Origin: Streptomyces vinaceus
GTDB lineage: Bacteria > Actinomycetota > Actinomycetes > Streptomycetales > Streptomycetaceae
Assembly (NCBI RefSeq): GCF_008704935.1
Contig: NZ_CP023692.1
Span: 3,762,001-3,826,000, forward strand
Direction of reading: 5' to 3'
Length of the DNA stretch: 64,000 nucleotides
This document shows, in pieces, positions 34,349 to 42,707 of the stretch. The position numbers were made by a program, and so were the translations under genes. The first letter of the stretch is position 1; each line of letters starts with the position of its first letter. A model generated the notes under the pieces. It had not been told where the DNA came from and searched no databases. It worked only from the letters and a program-made list of their open reading frames with translations.

Positions 34349-34358
34349 GTGCTGCGAG

Positions 34359-34393
34359 CGAAGGGCCGCACCCCTGTGGGGTGCGGCCCTTCG
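34359..34393 (+). terminator. Terminator after rplI
   Basis: A perfect 16-bp stem (34359-34374 with 34378-34393), loop TGT, 10 nt after the rplI stop. It ends the rpsF operon before two parS sites. Confidence 0.85.
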
Positions 34394-34419
34394 TCATGTC
34401 CGGGTGTTCGCCGATCGAT

Positions 34420-34433
34420 GTTTCACGTGAAAC
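34420..34433. other. parS: parS site 7
   Basis: Exact GTTTCACGTGAAAC in the convergent rplI/MATE gap, paired with site 8 (33 bp start to start). Confidence 0.95.
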
Positions 34434-34452
34434 ATGCGCCGGAGCGTCCGAT

Positions 34453-34466
34453 GTTTCACGTGAAAC
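34453..34466. other. parS: parS site 8
   Basis: Exact GTTTCACGTGAAAC within a 24-bp palindrome (CCGATG...CATCGG), downstream of the MATE gene. Confidence 0.95.
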
Positions 34467-34494
34467 ATCGGCTCATGGAGCAGTGGATCACGGA

Positions 34495-35832
34495 TCAGCG
34501 GGTCGCCCCCGCGACCAGCCAGCGGCCGGAGCGGGCGCGCAGCTGGAGGGTGGCCATCCGGACCAGCATCATCAGCGTCATGGCCCACCAGAGTGCCGTG
34601 AGACCGCCACCGAGGGCCGGGACGAGCAGGGCGGCCGGGGTGAACACGGCGAGCGTCAGGAGCATGGCCCAGGCCAGATAGCGCCCGTCGCCCGCGCCCA
34701 TGAGGACGCCGTCGAGCACGAAGACGATGCCGCACACGGGCTGGGAGACCGCCACGACCAGCAGGGCCGGCAGGAGAGCGGCCTCGACCACCGGGTCCCC
34801 GGTGAAGAGCGGGATGAACAACGGACGGGCCGCGACCACCATTGCACCCAGGACGACCCCGGAGCCGATCCCCCACTGCACCATGCGGCGGCAGACGGCC
34901 TTGGCTCCTTCGGTGTCACCGGCGCCCAGGTAGCGGCCGATGATGGCCTGCCCGGCGATGGCGATCGCGTCGAGGGCGAAGGCGAGCAGGCTCCACAGGG
35001 AAAGCAGGATCTGGTGGGCGGCGATGTCCGCGTCGCCGAGCCGTGCTGCCACGGCGGTGGCGATCATCAGAACGGCCCGCAGCGACAGCGTGCGTACGAG
35101 CAGCGGTACACCGGCCTGGGCGCAGGCCCGGATGCCTGCGGAATCGGGCCGCAGCGAAGCCCCGTGTCTGCGGGCTCCGCGCACGACGACGAAGAGGTAG
35201 GCCCCGGCCATGGCGCACTGGGCGATCACGGTGCCCCAGGCGGAACCGGCGATGCCGAAGCCGGCTCCGTAGACGAGGGCGCCGTTCAGGCCCGCGTTGA
35301 GGGCGAAGCCTCCGATGGCGACGTAGAGCGGTGTACGGGTGTCCTGGAGGCCGCGGATGACGCCGGTGGCGGCGAGCACCATCAGCATGGCCGGGATGCC
35401 CAGGGCGGAGATCCGCAGATAGGTGACCGCGTACGGGGCGACCGTGTCGGAGGCCCCGAAGAGGGAGACCAGCCAGGGCGCCGTGGGCAGCAGGACGGCG
35501 ACGACGGCGGCGCCGATGAGGAGGGCGAGCCAGATGCCGTCCATGCCCTGTCGGATGGCGGCCCGGAGGTCCCCGGCGCCGACCCGCCGGGACACGGCCG
35601 CGGTGGTGGCGTAGGCGAGGAAGACGAAGACGCTGACGGCTGTGGTGAGCAGGGCCGCGGCTATGCCGAGGCCGGCCAGCTGGGGAGTGCCGAGGTGCCC
35701 CACGATGGCGCTGTCGGCCATCACGAACAGGGGTTCGGCGACGAGTGCGCCGAAAGCCGGGACGGCGAGCGCGAGTATCTCGCGGTCGTGCCGTCCCGGG
35801 GCAGGCTTCAGCGGGGCGAGGGCCTGTGTCAT
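34495..35832 (-). CDS. MATE family efflux transporter
   Basis: 445 aa, ATG start, 12 membrane helices in two similar halves. DinF-like opening ILALAVPAFGALVAEPLFVMADSAIVGHLGTPQLAGLGIA. It probably exports cationic drugs or metabolites in exchange for Na+ or H+. Substrate unknown. It diverges from dnaB across a DnaA-box-containing leader and runs convergently toward the rpsF operon. Confidence 0.9.
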   Translation of the reverse strand: MTQALAPLKPAPGRHDREILALAVPAFGALVAEPLFVMADSAIVGHLGTPQLAGLGIAAALLTTAVSVFVFLAYATTAAVSRRVGAGDLRAAIRQGMDGIWLALLIGAAVVAVLLPTAPWLVSLFGASDTVAPYAVTYLRISALGIPAMLMVLAATGVIRGLQDTRTPLYVAIGGFALNAGLNGALVYGAGFGIAGSAWGTVIAQCAMAGAYLFVVVRGARRHGASLRPDSAGIRACAQAGVPLLVRTLSLRAVLMIATAVAARLGDADIAAHQILLSLWSLLAFALDAIAIAGQAIIGRYLGAGDTEGAKAVCRRMVQWGIGSGVVLGAMVVAARPLFIPLFTGDPVVEAALLPALLVVAVSQPVCGIVFVLDGVLMGAGDGRYLAWAMLLTLAVFTPAALLVPALGGGLTALWWAMTLMMLVRMATLQLRARSGRWLVAGATR

Positions 35833-36020
35833 GCGCTCAATCTAATCTTCCACAGGTAATGGATGCAATGGTCTTTGGATCCTTACCGGCGAGTTGGTTC
35901 ACACGTTCTCGGCACCCCGTTGGAGGCGATCTCGAAACTGGGGCCAAGAATTTTCTCCCCCACAGCCGGTGGAGGAAGAAATCGCAGGTCAGAACCGGTG
36001 ATTGGGTGGGTCAGGTGATT

Positions 36021-36120
36021 TTGTCCACAGCGCCGTCCCCCGGTCCGTGCACAGCTTCCGGCGAGTTACCCACAGCATTGGGTCGGTCATCCACATCTCA
36101 TCCACACAGCCTGTGGATAA
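36021..36120. promoter_or_regulatory. DnaA-box cluster in the dnaB leader
   Basis: The 434-nt MATE/dnaB intergenic region has no gene. It carries a perfect Streptomyces box TTGTCCACA (36021-36029) and an E. coli-perfect TTATCCACA on the reverse strand (TGTGGATAA, 36112-36120). Between them are TTACCCACA (36066-36074), TCATCCACA (36087-36095) and TCATCCACA (36098-36106). Five boxes in 100 nt, four of them in the last 55 nt, is denser than most of oriC. It may regulate dnaB or titrate DnaA. Confidence 0.7.
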
Positions 36121-36266
36121 CAAGATTGGCTGACGTCGCCGTCGGCCCTACCGTTGTGCGTTGCCCGACTCGCCGACGGCGGAACCGGGTGCCCCACATG
36201 TCAGAGCCGTGTCGTAGAAAGAGTGGCACGGCAAGGTCCGCTTTGCGGACGGGAGGAGGCGGCCCG

Positions 36267-37748
36267 GTGAGTATCCCCGAGCCCATGGACGACCCCTGGG
36301 CCGACAGCGGTCCTGGTGACCGTCTGCCCGCCCGTCCGCGCCGTAACAACGAGGGCCGCGGCCGCGGGGACGACCAGCACGAGCGGGGCCGCGAGGGCGG
36401 CTCCTGGGACGGCGGTGGCGGCGGCTTCGAGCGCGTACCCCCGCAGGACCTCGACGCCGAGCAGTCGGTGCTCGGCGGCATGCTCCTGTCCAAGGACGCC
36501 ATCGCGGACGTCGTCGAGGTCATCAAGGGGCACGACTTCTACCGCCCCTCGCACGAGACGATCTACCAGGCGATCCTCGACCTGTACGCCAAGGGCGAGC
36601 CGGCCGACCCCATCACCGTCGGCGCCGAGCTGACCCGCCGTGGCGAGATCAGCAAGGTCGGCGGGGCCTCGTACCTGCACACGCTCGTCCAGTCGGTGCC
36701 GACCGCGGCGAACGCCGAGTACTACGCGGAGATCGTGCACGAGCGGGCGGTCCTGCGCCGCCTCGTCGCCGCCGGTACGAAGATCACGCAGATGGGATAC
36801 GCGGCGGACGGCGACGTCGACGAGATCGTCAACAGCGCCCAGGCCGAGATCTACGCCGTCACCGAGCAGCGGACCTCCGAGGACTACCTGCCGCTGGGCG
36901 ACATCATGGAGGGCGCGCTCGACGAGATCGAGGCGATCGGCTCCCGCAGTGGCCAGATGTCCGGCGTCCCGACCGGTTTCACGGACCTCGACTCGCTGAC
37001 CAACGGTCTGCACCCCGGCCAGATGATCGTCATCGCCGCCCGCCCCGCCATGGGTAAGTCCACCCTCGCGCTCGACTTCGCCCGGGCCTGCTCCATCAAG
37101 AGCAACCTGCCCAGCGTGATCTTCTCCCTCGAAATGGGGCGCAACGAGATCGCGATGCGCCTCCTGTCGGCGGAAGCCCGGGTCGCCCTGCACCACATGC
37201 GCTCCGGCACCATGACGGACGACGACTGGACCCGGCTGGCCCGCCGGATGCCCGACGTCTCCGCCGCCCCCCTCTACATCGACGACTCCCCGAACCTGTC
37301 GATGATGGAGATCCGTGCGAAGTGCCGGCGCCTCAAGCAGCGCAACGACCTCTCGCTCGTCGTCATCGACTACCTCCAGCTCATGCAGTCGGGCGGTTCG
37401 CGCCGTCCCGAGAGCCGCCAGCAGGAGGTCTCGGACATGTCCCGAAACCTCAAGCTGCTGGCCAAGGAGCTAGAGGTGCCCGTGATCGCGCTGTCCCAGC
37501 TGAACCGTGGTCCCGAGCAGCGCACGGACAAGAAGCCGATGGTCTCCGACCTGCGTGAGTCGGGTTCCATCGAGCAGGACGCCGACATGGTCATCCTGCT
37601 GCACCGCGAGGACGCGTACGAGAAGGAGTCGCCCCGAGCGGGCGAGGCGGACCTGATCGTGGCGAAGCACCGTAACGGCCCCACGGCGACGATCACCGTC
37701 GCCTTCCAGGGCCACTATTCGCGGTTCGTGGACATGGCCAACACGTAG
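36267..37748 (+). CDS. dnaB: Replicative DNA helicase DnaB
   Basis: 493 aa from GTG 36267 with GGGAGGAGG upstream; the open frame extends back through the DnaA-box leader. N-terminal domain (about 50-160, PPQDLDAEQSVLGGMLLSKDAI), linker, then RecA-like domain with Walker A ARPAMGKST (Lys264), Walker B LVVIDYLQLM, and SQLNRGPEQR and ADMVILLHRED. It is the 5'-3' ring helicase loaded by DnaA at oriC. No intein interrupts the Walker regions, unlike many actinobacterial DnaBs. A serine hydrolase gene starts 9 nt after the stop. Confidence 0.97.
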   Translation: MSIPEPMDDPWADSGPGDRLPARPRRNNEGRGRGDDQHERGREGGSWDGGGGGFERVPPQDLDAEQSVLGGMLLSKDAIADVVEVIKGHDFYRPSHETIYQAILDLYAKGEPADPITVGAELTRRGEISKVGGASYLHTLVQSVPTAANAEYYAEIVHERAVLRRLVAAGTKITQMGYAADGDVDEIVNSAQAEIYAVTEQRTSEDYLPLGDIMEGALDEIEAIGSRSGQMSGVPTGFTDLDSLTNGLHPGQMIVIAARPAMGKSTLALDFARACSIKSNLPSVIFSLEMGRNEIAMRLLSAEARVALHHMRSGTMTDDDWTRLARRMPDVSAAPLYIDDSPNLSMMEIRAKCRRLKQRNDLSLVVIDYLQLMQSGGSRRPESRQQEVSDMSRNLKLLAKELEVPVIALSQLNRGPEQRTDKKPMVSDLRESGSIEQDADMVILLHREDAYEKESPRAGEADLIVAKHRNGPTATITVAFQGHYSRFVDMANT

Positions 37749-37757
37749 CATCCGATC

Positions 37758-39143
37758 ATGGATGCCGTATCTGAGGACCTGGAGTTGCTCCCCGCCACCC
37801 GGCGCGCCCTGAGGCACCGGATCGCCGTCGCGCAGAGCGAGGGCCGGGCGCCGTCGGTGGTGGCGGCCGTGGCCCGCGGCGGCGAGGTCGTCTGGGAGGG
37901 CTCCCGGACCTCCGTCGAGGGGCACGGGCCCGATGGGAACGTGCAGTACAGGATCGGGTCGATCACCAAGACCTTCACCGCGGTCCTGGTGATGCGGATG
38001 CGGGACGAGGGTTTGCTGAGCCTTGAGGACCCGCTGGAGAAGCATCTGCCGGGGACGGGCGCCGGAGAGGTGACCCTCGCCCAGCTGCTGTCCCACACCG
38101 GCGGGTTGGCGGCGGAGACGCCGGGCGAGTGGTGGGAGCGCTCACCGGCTGAGCTGCGGCCCGAGCTCGCGGACGTGCTGGGTGAGGAGCCGTTCCGCTT
38201 CCGGCCCGGGCGGCGCCACCACTACTCCAACCCGGGCTATACGCTGCTGGGTTCGCTCGTCGAGGCCGTACGCGCAAAGCCCTGGGCCGAGGTGCTCCGG
38301 GCCGAGGTGCTGGAGCCGCTGGGTCTGGACCGTACGACGACGGGGCCGCAGGCTCCCCACGCGGGCGGCTGGGCGGTACATCCGTGGGCCGATGTGATGA
38401 TGCCCGAGCCCTCGGAGGATCTGGGGCTGATGGCCGCGGCCGGACAACTCTGGTCCACGACGCACGATTTGGCGCGGTTCGCGGTGTTCCTCTCCCGCGG
38501 TGACGAGCGGGTGCTGAGCGCGGAGTCGGTACGGGAGATGCGCACGTCGGCCGCGCCGCCGGAGCCCGGTGTCGCCGAGTTCGGCTACGGGCTCGGCATG
38601 CAGCTGACGCAGGTGGGCGGTCGCAGTCTCGCGGGCCACACCGGTTCGCTGCCGGGGTTCGTCGCGGGGCTGTGGCTGAGCGAGGCGGACGACGTGGCCG
38701 CCGTGGTGCTGGCGAACTGCACGTCGGGGCTGCCCGCAGCGACGGTGGCCGCGGAGCTGGTGGGGATCGTCGCGGACGCGGAGCCCCGCTTCCCGCAGCC
38801 GTGGCGGCCGTTCCGGGAAACCGCTCCGGTCGCTCTTGAGCTGTGCGGGCCCTGGTACTGGGGCACCTCTCCGCAGGTGCTGCGGCTGAAGGCGGACGGG
38901 CTGCTGGAGCTCGCGCCGGTGGGGGCGACGGGCCGGGCGGCCCGGTTTCGGGCGGAGCCCGACGGCAGTTGGACCGGGCTCTCCGGCTACTACGCGGGGG
39001 AGAGCCTTCGGGCGGTCCGGCGCGAGGACGGCTCGGTGAGCCACCTCGACCTGGGCTCGTTCGTGTTCACGAGGGAGCCGTACGACACGCAGGCCCCGGT
39101 GCCCGGCGGAGTGGACCCGCAGGGCTGGCGGGGAATCGGCTAG
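37758..39143 (+). CDS. Beta-lactamase family serine hydrolase
   Basis: 461 aa, ATG start 9 nt after dnaB. Class C/esterase-type fold: SxxK as SITK (68-71), YSN (156-158), and HTG (near 296) replacing KTG. No signal peptide is visible, so it is probably cytoplasmic. A C-terminal extension of about 110 residues follows. Substrate could be an ester, peptide or lactam; unknown. Confidence 0.87.
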   Translation: MDAVSEDLELLPATRRALRHRIAVAQSEGRAPSVVAAVARGGEVVWEGSRTSVEGHGPDGNVQYRIGSITKTFTAVLVMRMRDEGLLSLEDPLEKHLPGTGAGEVTLAQLLSHTGGLAAETPGEWWERSPAELRPELADVLGEEPFRFRPGRRHHYSNPGYTLLGSLVEAVRAKPWAEVLRAEVLEPLGLDRTTTGPQAPHAGGWAVHPWADVMMPEPSEDLGLMAAAGQLWSTTHDLARFAVFLSRGDERVLSAESVREMRTSAAPPEPGVAEFGYGLGMQLTQVGGRSLAGHTGSLPGFVAGLWLSEADDVAAVVLANCTSGLPAATVAAELVGIVADAEPRFPQPWRPFRETAPVALELCGPWYWGTSPQVLRLKADGLLELAPVGATGRAARFRAEPDGSWTGLSGYYAGESLRAVRREDGSVSHLDLGSFVFTREPYDTQAPVPGGVDPQGWRGIG

Positions 39144-39183
39144 GCCGTCTCCGGCAGGGAGCCGCCCGGGACAGCCGGCTCGA

Positions 39184-40359
39184 TCACGCGACGAGTTCGC
39201 GTTCCAGCGGGGTGCGGAAGCGCGGGGTGATCCGGGCCTCGCCCACCCATCGGGCGAGGCGCGCCGCCTCGGCGGCCACGGATTCCCCGGCGGCGCGCCC
39301 GCGGTCGGCGAGCAGACGCCAGACGATCTCGCCATCCGCGCGCTGGGCCCACCCCCCGACGATCTCACCGTTCCACCAGACCGTGGGGCCGATGTTGCCT
39401 GCGTAGTCGAAGAGCGCGGGCCGGTGGGCGGGGTCGAGGTGGAAACCACGGTCGGCCCAGCCCATGCCACTGGGGTCCAGGCCCGGCAGCAGCGCGGCCC
39501 AGGGCTCCGGGGCGGCCTCGGGCGCGGCGTCACCGGGGCCGACCAAGGCGGTCCTGCCGTCGTCAAGGAGGACCTGTGCGGGACCGACGGCGGCGAGGGC
39601 CTTGCGGACCTCGGTGAGGGTCCAGCCCGTCCACCACTTGAGGTCCGCCTCCGTGGCCGGTCCGTACGAGTGCAGCCAGCGGCGGGCGATCTCGGCGCGC
39701 GCCTCGGCTGGTGGTACGGCGGGCCAGGGATCGGTGTGCACCCAGCGGAACTGGCTGGAGGTCCATGATCCGCGCGGCCGGTCACGGCGGATCCGGCCGT
39801 CGGCGGCCAGGAGCCGTATCACCCGGGTGGCGACGCCGGTCTCGGCCTCGTACTTCTTGCCGCGGCCGACGGTGATCTTCCGTCGCAGGGCCGGCACGGC
39901 CGCGGAGAGCTGGCTGCCGGTGCAGGGTCCGTGGGCGTCGAGGGCTTCCAGGGCTGCGGCCTCGGCTGCGGCCAGCCAGTCGGAGTCGAGGCCCTGGACG
40001 TCCTCGTCGAGGTGCTTGAGCAGCGTGCTGCGCTCCTTGACGGCGATGCCCCGGGCGGTGGAGGAGTCGACGTACGGGGCGAGTTCGCCGGAGACGGCGA
40101 AGAGGGTCCTGCGCATGCTGAGCAGCCGGACGAGGGAGACGTCCTCGTAGAGCGCCTGCTCGACCAGTGCGGGGCCGCCCTCCGCGAGCCGGGCGCGGGC
40201 CGAGAGGAACAGGGTCGCGGCGTCGGTGGCGTGCAGGGCGACGACGGCGTCCGCGACCTCGGCGACGCTGGATGCCCGCGTCGACGGGGCCAGGCGGTGC
40301 CTGCGCCCGAGCCGGTGGCGGCGCTCGGCGGTGGTGACGATCGGGAGGCTGGGACTCAC
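39184..40359 (-). CDS. Winged-helix DNA-binding domain protein (AlkZ/HTH_42-like)
   Basis: 391 aa, GTG start. It opens TTAERRHRLGRRHRLAPSTRASSVAEVADAVVALHATDAATLFLSARARL, the pattern of the HTH_42 (formerly DUF1006) family, with ALPGLDPSGMGW-type C-terminal motifs (LLPGLDPSGMGWADR). Members such as AlkZ unhook interstrand DNA crosslinks; many Streptomyces paralogues are of unknown role. Convergent with the serine hydrolase gene. Confidence 0.82.
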   Translation of the reverse strand: MSPSLPIVTTAERRHRLGRRHRLAPSTRASSVAEVADAVVALHATDAATLFLSARARLAEGGPALVEQALYEDVSLVRLLSMRRTLFAVSGELAPYVDSSTARGIAVKERSTLLKHLDEDVQGLDSDWLAAAEAAALEALDAHGPCTGSQLSAAVPALRRKITVGRGKKYEAETGVATRVIRLLAADGRIRRDRPRGSWTSSQFRWVHTDPWPAVPPAEARAEIARRWLHSYGPATEADLKWWTGWTLTEVRKALAAVGPAQVLLDDGRTALVGPGDAAPEAAPEPWAALLPGLDPSGMGWADRGFHLDPAHRPALFDYAGNIGPTVWWNGEIVGGWAQRADGEIVWRLLADRGRAAGESVAAEAARLARWVGEARITPRFRTPLERELVA

Positions 40360-40368
40360 CTTCCCGAT

Positions 40369-40403
40369 CGTAGGCCGGGCCGGCGACAGCGGCCCGGCCT
40401 ACG
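40369..40403 (-). terminator. Terminator after the tandem GNAT genes
   Basis: A perfect 14-bp stem (CGTAGGCCGGGCCG at 40369-40382, CGGCCCGGCCTACG at 40390-40403) with a 7-nt loop, between the GNAT gene stop and the winged-helix gene start. Confidence 0.8.
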
Positions 40404-40413
40404 GTGCCGGCGG

Positions 40414-40875
40414 TCAGAGGGAGAGCTTGAACCCGACGTGGGACGCGGTGAACCCGAGTCGCTCGTAGAAACGGTGGGCGTCGGTACGGGTCACGTCCGA
40501 CGTGAGCTGGACGAGTCGGCAGTTCTCACGGCGGGATTCCTCGATGGCCCATCGGATGAACTGCGTGCCCAGGCCGCTGCCGCGCTCGTCGGCGTGGACC
40601 CGGACGCCTTCGATGATGGATCGGGTGGCTCCCTGGCGGGACAGCCCGGGGACGATGGTGAGCTGCAGGGTGCCCACGACGCGGTTCTCGCGGACCGCGA
40701 CGACCACGCGCTGGTGGGGGTCGTCCGCCAGACGCTTGAACGCCGCGAGGTACGGGGTGAGGTCGTCGGGTGATTCTCGGGCGGCGCCGAGCGGGTCGTC
40801 CGCCAGCATGGCGACGATGGCGGGCAGATCCCCTTCGGTGGCGGGACGGATCTCCGGCTCGTCGGGGTCGGTCAT
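40414..40875 (-). CDS. GNAT-family N-acetyltransferase
   Basis: 153 aa from ATG 40875, preceded by AAAGGA. Single GNAT domain: RPATEGDLPAIVAML at the N-terminus, acetyl-CoA loop VHADERGSGLGTQFIRWAIEESR (about 99-121), and C-terminal HRFYERLGFTASHVGFKLSL. The ending resembles GNATs that act on small metabolites or amino groups. Substrate unknown. It follows the double GNAT gene by 29 nt and is probably co-transcribed. Confidence 0.88.
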   Translation of the reverse strand: MTDPDEPEIRPATEGDLPAIVAMLADDPLGAARESPDDLTPYLAAFKRLADDPHQRVVVAVRENRVVGTLQLTIVPGLSRQGATRSIIEGVRVHADERGSGLGTQFIRWAIEESRRENCRLVQLTSDVTRTDAHRFYERLGFTASHVGFKLSL

Positions 40876-40904
40876 GGGGTCGTTCCTTTCTCGTCCCGGC
40901 ACCC

Positions 40905-41816
40905 TCAGCCCGCTGCCAGGGTGAGCGGGGCCCAGCGGCGGGTCCAGTCGCCGGGGAGGGCCGGGATGTCACGGGTCATGACGGCGTTGAACGCCACGGA
41001 GTCGAGCCCGCGGTCCTTGAGCCAGGCGAGGAGCTGCTCGTGGCGTACGTCGATGTCGGTCCGCAGCGGCCGGTCGGTGGCGGCGGCGAGCGCGGTGACG
41101 AGCGCTTGGGCGTCGGCCGTGTCCCGTGCGATCAGCGGCCCGATGACGTGGGTTTCCATGTTGGGCCAGATCGCGGCATAGCCGATGAGCTCGCCCTGGG
41201 CGTCCTCGGCGACCATCAGCCGGTCTGCGAAAGCGGGCAACCGCGTGATCATGTGTGTCCGGTCGGTACCGAAGACCTCGGTGTCCAGGCGGACGATCCG
41301 CGGGATGTCCTCGCCGGTCGCCGGCCGGACCGTCGTGGAGCCGGCCTCGGTAGCCAGGGACCCGGGCTCTGCGCGGAAGGTACCGCGGAGCATCTCCGCT
41401 CGGCCGGTGGTGTCGAAGCCGAGCTCCTCGTAGAGCGGGCGGCCGTAGGGAGTGGCGTGGAGGGTGAGGGGGACGCCCTTGAGGACGTCGTCGCAGATGT
41501 ACGTCATGAGGCGGCGGCCCAGGCCCTGCCGGGCGAAGCGCTCGGCCACGAGGACCATGCCGATGGCGGCAAGCTCCGGGCCGGAGGAGGTGTGCCCGTA
41601 CGAGGTGACGACGCAGGCGGCGGCGAGTCCCTGTCCATCGGGTGCATCGATGCCGTAGCCGCTGCCTGCGGCGAGAAGCAGCCCCCACTTGTGGTCCTCG
41701 CGCGGCCACCCGCGGTCTTCGGAGAGGTCGGCGCAGCTGCGGAGATCATCCACGGTCAGCGCACGGATCGGCAGGTCGGTGAGGTGTGGTGGTGTCACGG
41801 GCCCAGACTGGATCAT
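40905..41816 (-). CDS. Double-domain GNAT acetyltransferase
   Basis: 303 aa from ATG 41816 (MIQSGPVTPP). No clear ribosome site is visible, and the frame can be extended through parS site 9 (reading VSRET) and into the ATG of site 10, which I consider spurious. Two GNAT domains: an N-terminal one with AIGMVLVAERFARQGLGRRLMTYI (about 94-117) and a degenerate C-terminal one (VRPATGEDIPRIVRLDTEVFGTDR). Resembles the fused eis/YitI-like GNATs. Divergent from the HAD gene. Confidence 0.8.
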   Translation of the reverse strand: MIQSGPVTPPHLTDLPIRALTVDDLRSCADLSEDRGWPREDHKWGLLLAAGSGYGIDAPDGQGLAAACVVTSYGHTSSGPELAAIGMVLVAERFARQGLGRRLMTYICDDVLKGVPLTLHATPYGRPLYEELGFDTTGRAEMLRGTFRAEPGSLATEAGSTTVRPATGEDIPRIVRLDTEVFGTDRTHMITRLPAFADRLMVAEDAQGELIGYAAIWPNMETHVIGPLIARDTADAQALVTALAAATDRPLRTDIDVRHEQLLAWLKDRGLDSVAFNAVMTRDIPALPGDWTRRWAPLTLAAG

Positions 41817-41850
41817 CAGCCGGAGGGCGTCCAGAGGATTTGGGATCGAT

Positions 41851-41864
41851 GTTTCACGTGAAAC
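41851..41864. other. parS: parS site 9
   Basis: Exact GTTTCACGTGAAAC inside a 24-bp palindrome (TCGATG...CATCGA) in the divergent GNAT/HAD promoter region. Confidence 0.95.
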
Positions 41865-41878
41865 ATCGACCGGACGAT

Positions 41879-41892
41879 GTTTCACGTGAAAC
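41879..41892. other. parS: parS site 10
   Basis: Exact GTTTCACGTGAAAC 28 bp (start to start) from site 9 and 25 nt upstream of the HAD start codon. Confidence 0.95.
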
Positions 41893-41916
41893 ATGAACGG
41901 GCTAGCCTCGTGTGCC

Positions 41917-42567
41917 ATGAGCCTCCTGCACCTCTTCGATCTCGACGGGACGCTGATGCACGGCTCGGCAGCGCCGGTCGAGATCTCCCGACAGCTCGGC
42001 CTCAGCGCGGAGATCGCTGAGCTGGAGCGGGCGTTCGGTGCGCAGCAGATGGATCCGCACGAGTTCGCCGTGGCGGCTCATGCACTGTGGGCGGGGCTGA
42101 CACCCGCGCACGTCCGGGCGGCGTTCGACGGTGCTCCGTGGCTGATGGGCATCCGGGAGGTGTGGCAGGAGATCAGGGAGCGCGGGGACTACTGCGCGGT
42201 GATCTCGCTGTCGCCCTCGTTCTTCGTGGAACTGCTCCTGGAGTGGGGCGCGCATGTCGCTCACGGTTCCGTCTTCCCGGAGGTGCCCTTCACCCGGCCC
42301 GTGGACGCGGCCGGGCTCCTGACGCCTGAGGGCAAGGTCATGATGGCGGACCGGCTCTGCGCGCAGTTCGGAGTGACCCGGGCCGATTGCGTCGCGTACG
42401 GGGATTCACCGACCGACTCGCTGCTCTTCGACGCCGTGTCGGTGTCGGTGGCGGTGAACGCGGGGCCGTATCTGGCGGAGCGGGCGACGTACGTCTACGA
42501 GGGCCGGGACCTGCGAGAGGCGTATCGCTTGGTCGGGGCGGCGCGCACGGAGGTCCAAGCATCTTAA
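41917..42567 (+). CDS. HAD-IB family phosphatase
   Basis: 216 aa from ATG 41917 (MSLLHLFDLDGTL). Motif I DLDGT near the start, motif II region CAVISLSPS, Lys in PEGKVMMADRL, and motif III/IV VAYGDSPTDSLLFDAV. It resembles SerB-like HAD hydrolases but is shorter than SerB. Substrate unknown. No ribosome site is evident, so the mRNA may be leaderless. parS site 10 overlaps its promoter region. Confidence 0.82.
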   Translation: MSLLHLFDLDGTLMHGSAAPVEISRQLGLSAEIAELERAFGAQQMDPHEFAVAAHALWAGLTPAHVRAAFDGAPWLMGIREVWQEIRERGDYCAVISLSPSFFVELLLEWGAHVAHGSVFPEVPFTRPVDAAGLLTPEGKVMMADRLCAQFGVTRADCVAYGDSPTDSLLFDAVSVSVAVNAGPYLAERATYVYEGRDLREAYRLVGAARTEVQAS

Positions 42568-42707
42568 GAGGGAAGCGGATCCGAAACGCGGACTTTCCAG
42601 GTTTTCCCGCGAGTAGTTGAGGCGGCTGGCAGGCTCTGAGGCCCGGAACCACGGATTCGAAGGCCGTGGCGTGCTTACCGACCGAGATGTTCGAAGCGAG
42701 GCACCGC

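Noticed and set aside
41817..41918. Extension of the double GNAT protein through two parS sites
   Set aside because: The ATG at 41894 arises from parS site 10 and the segment is unlike GNAT N-termini.
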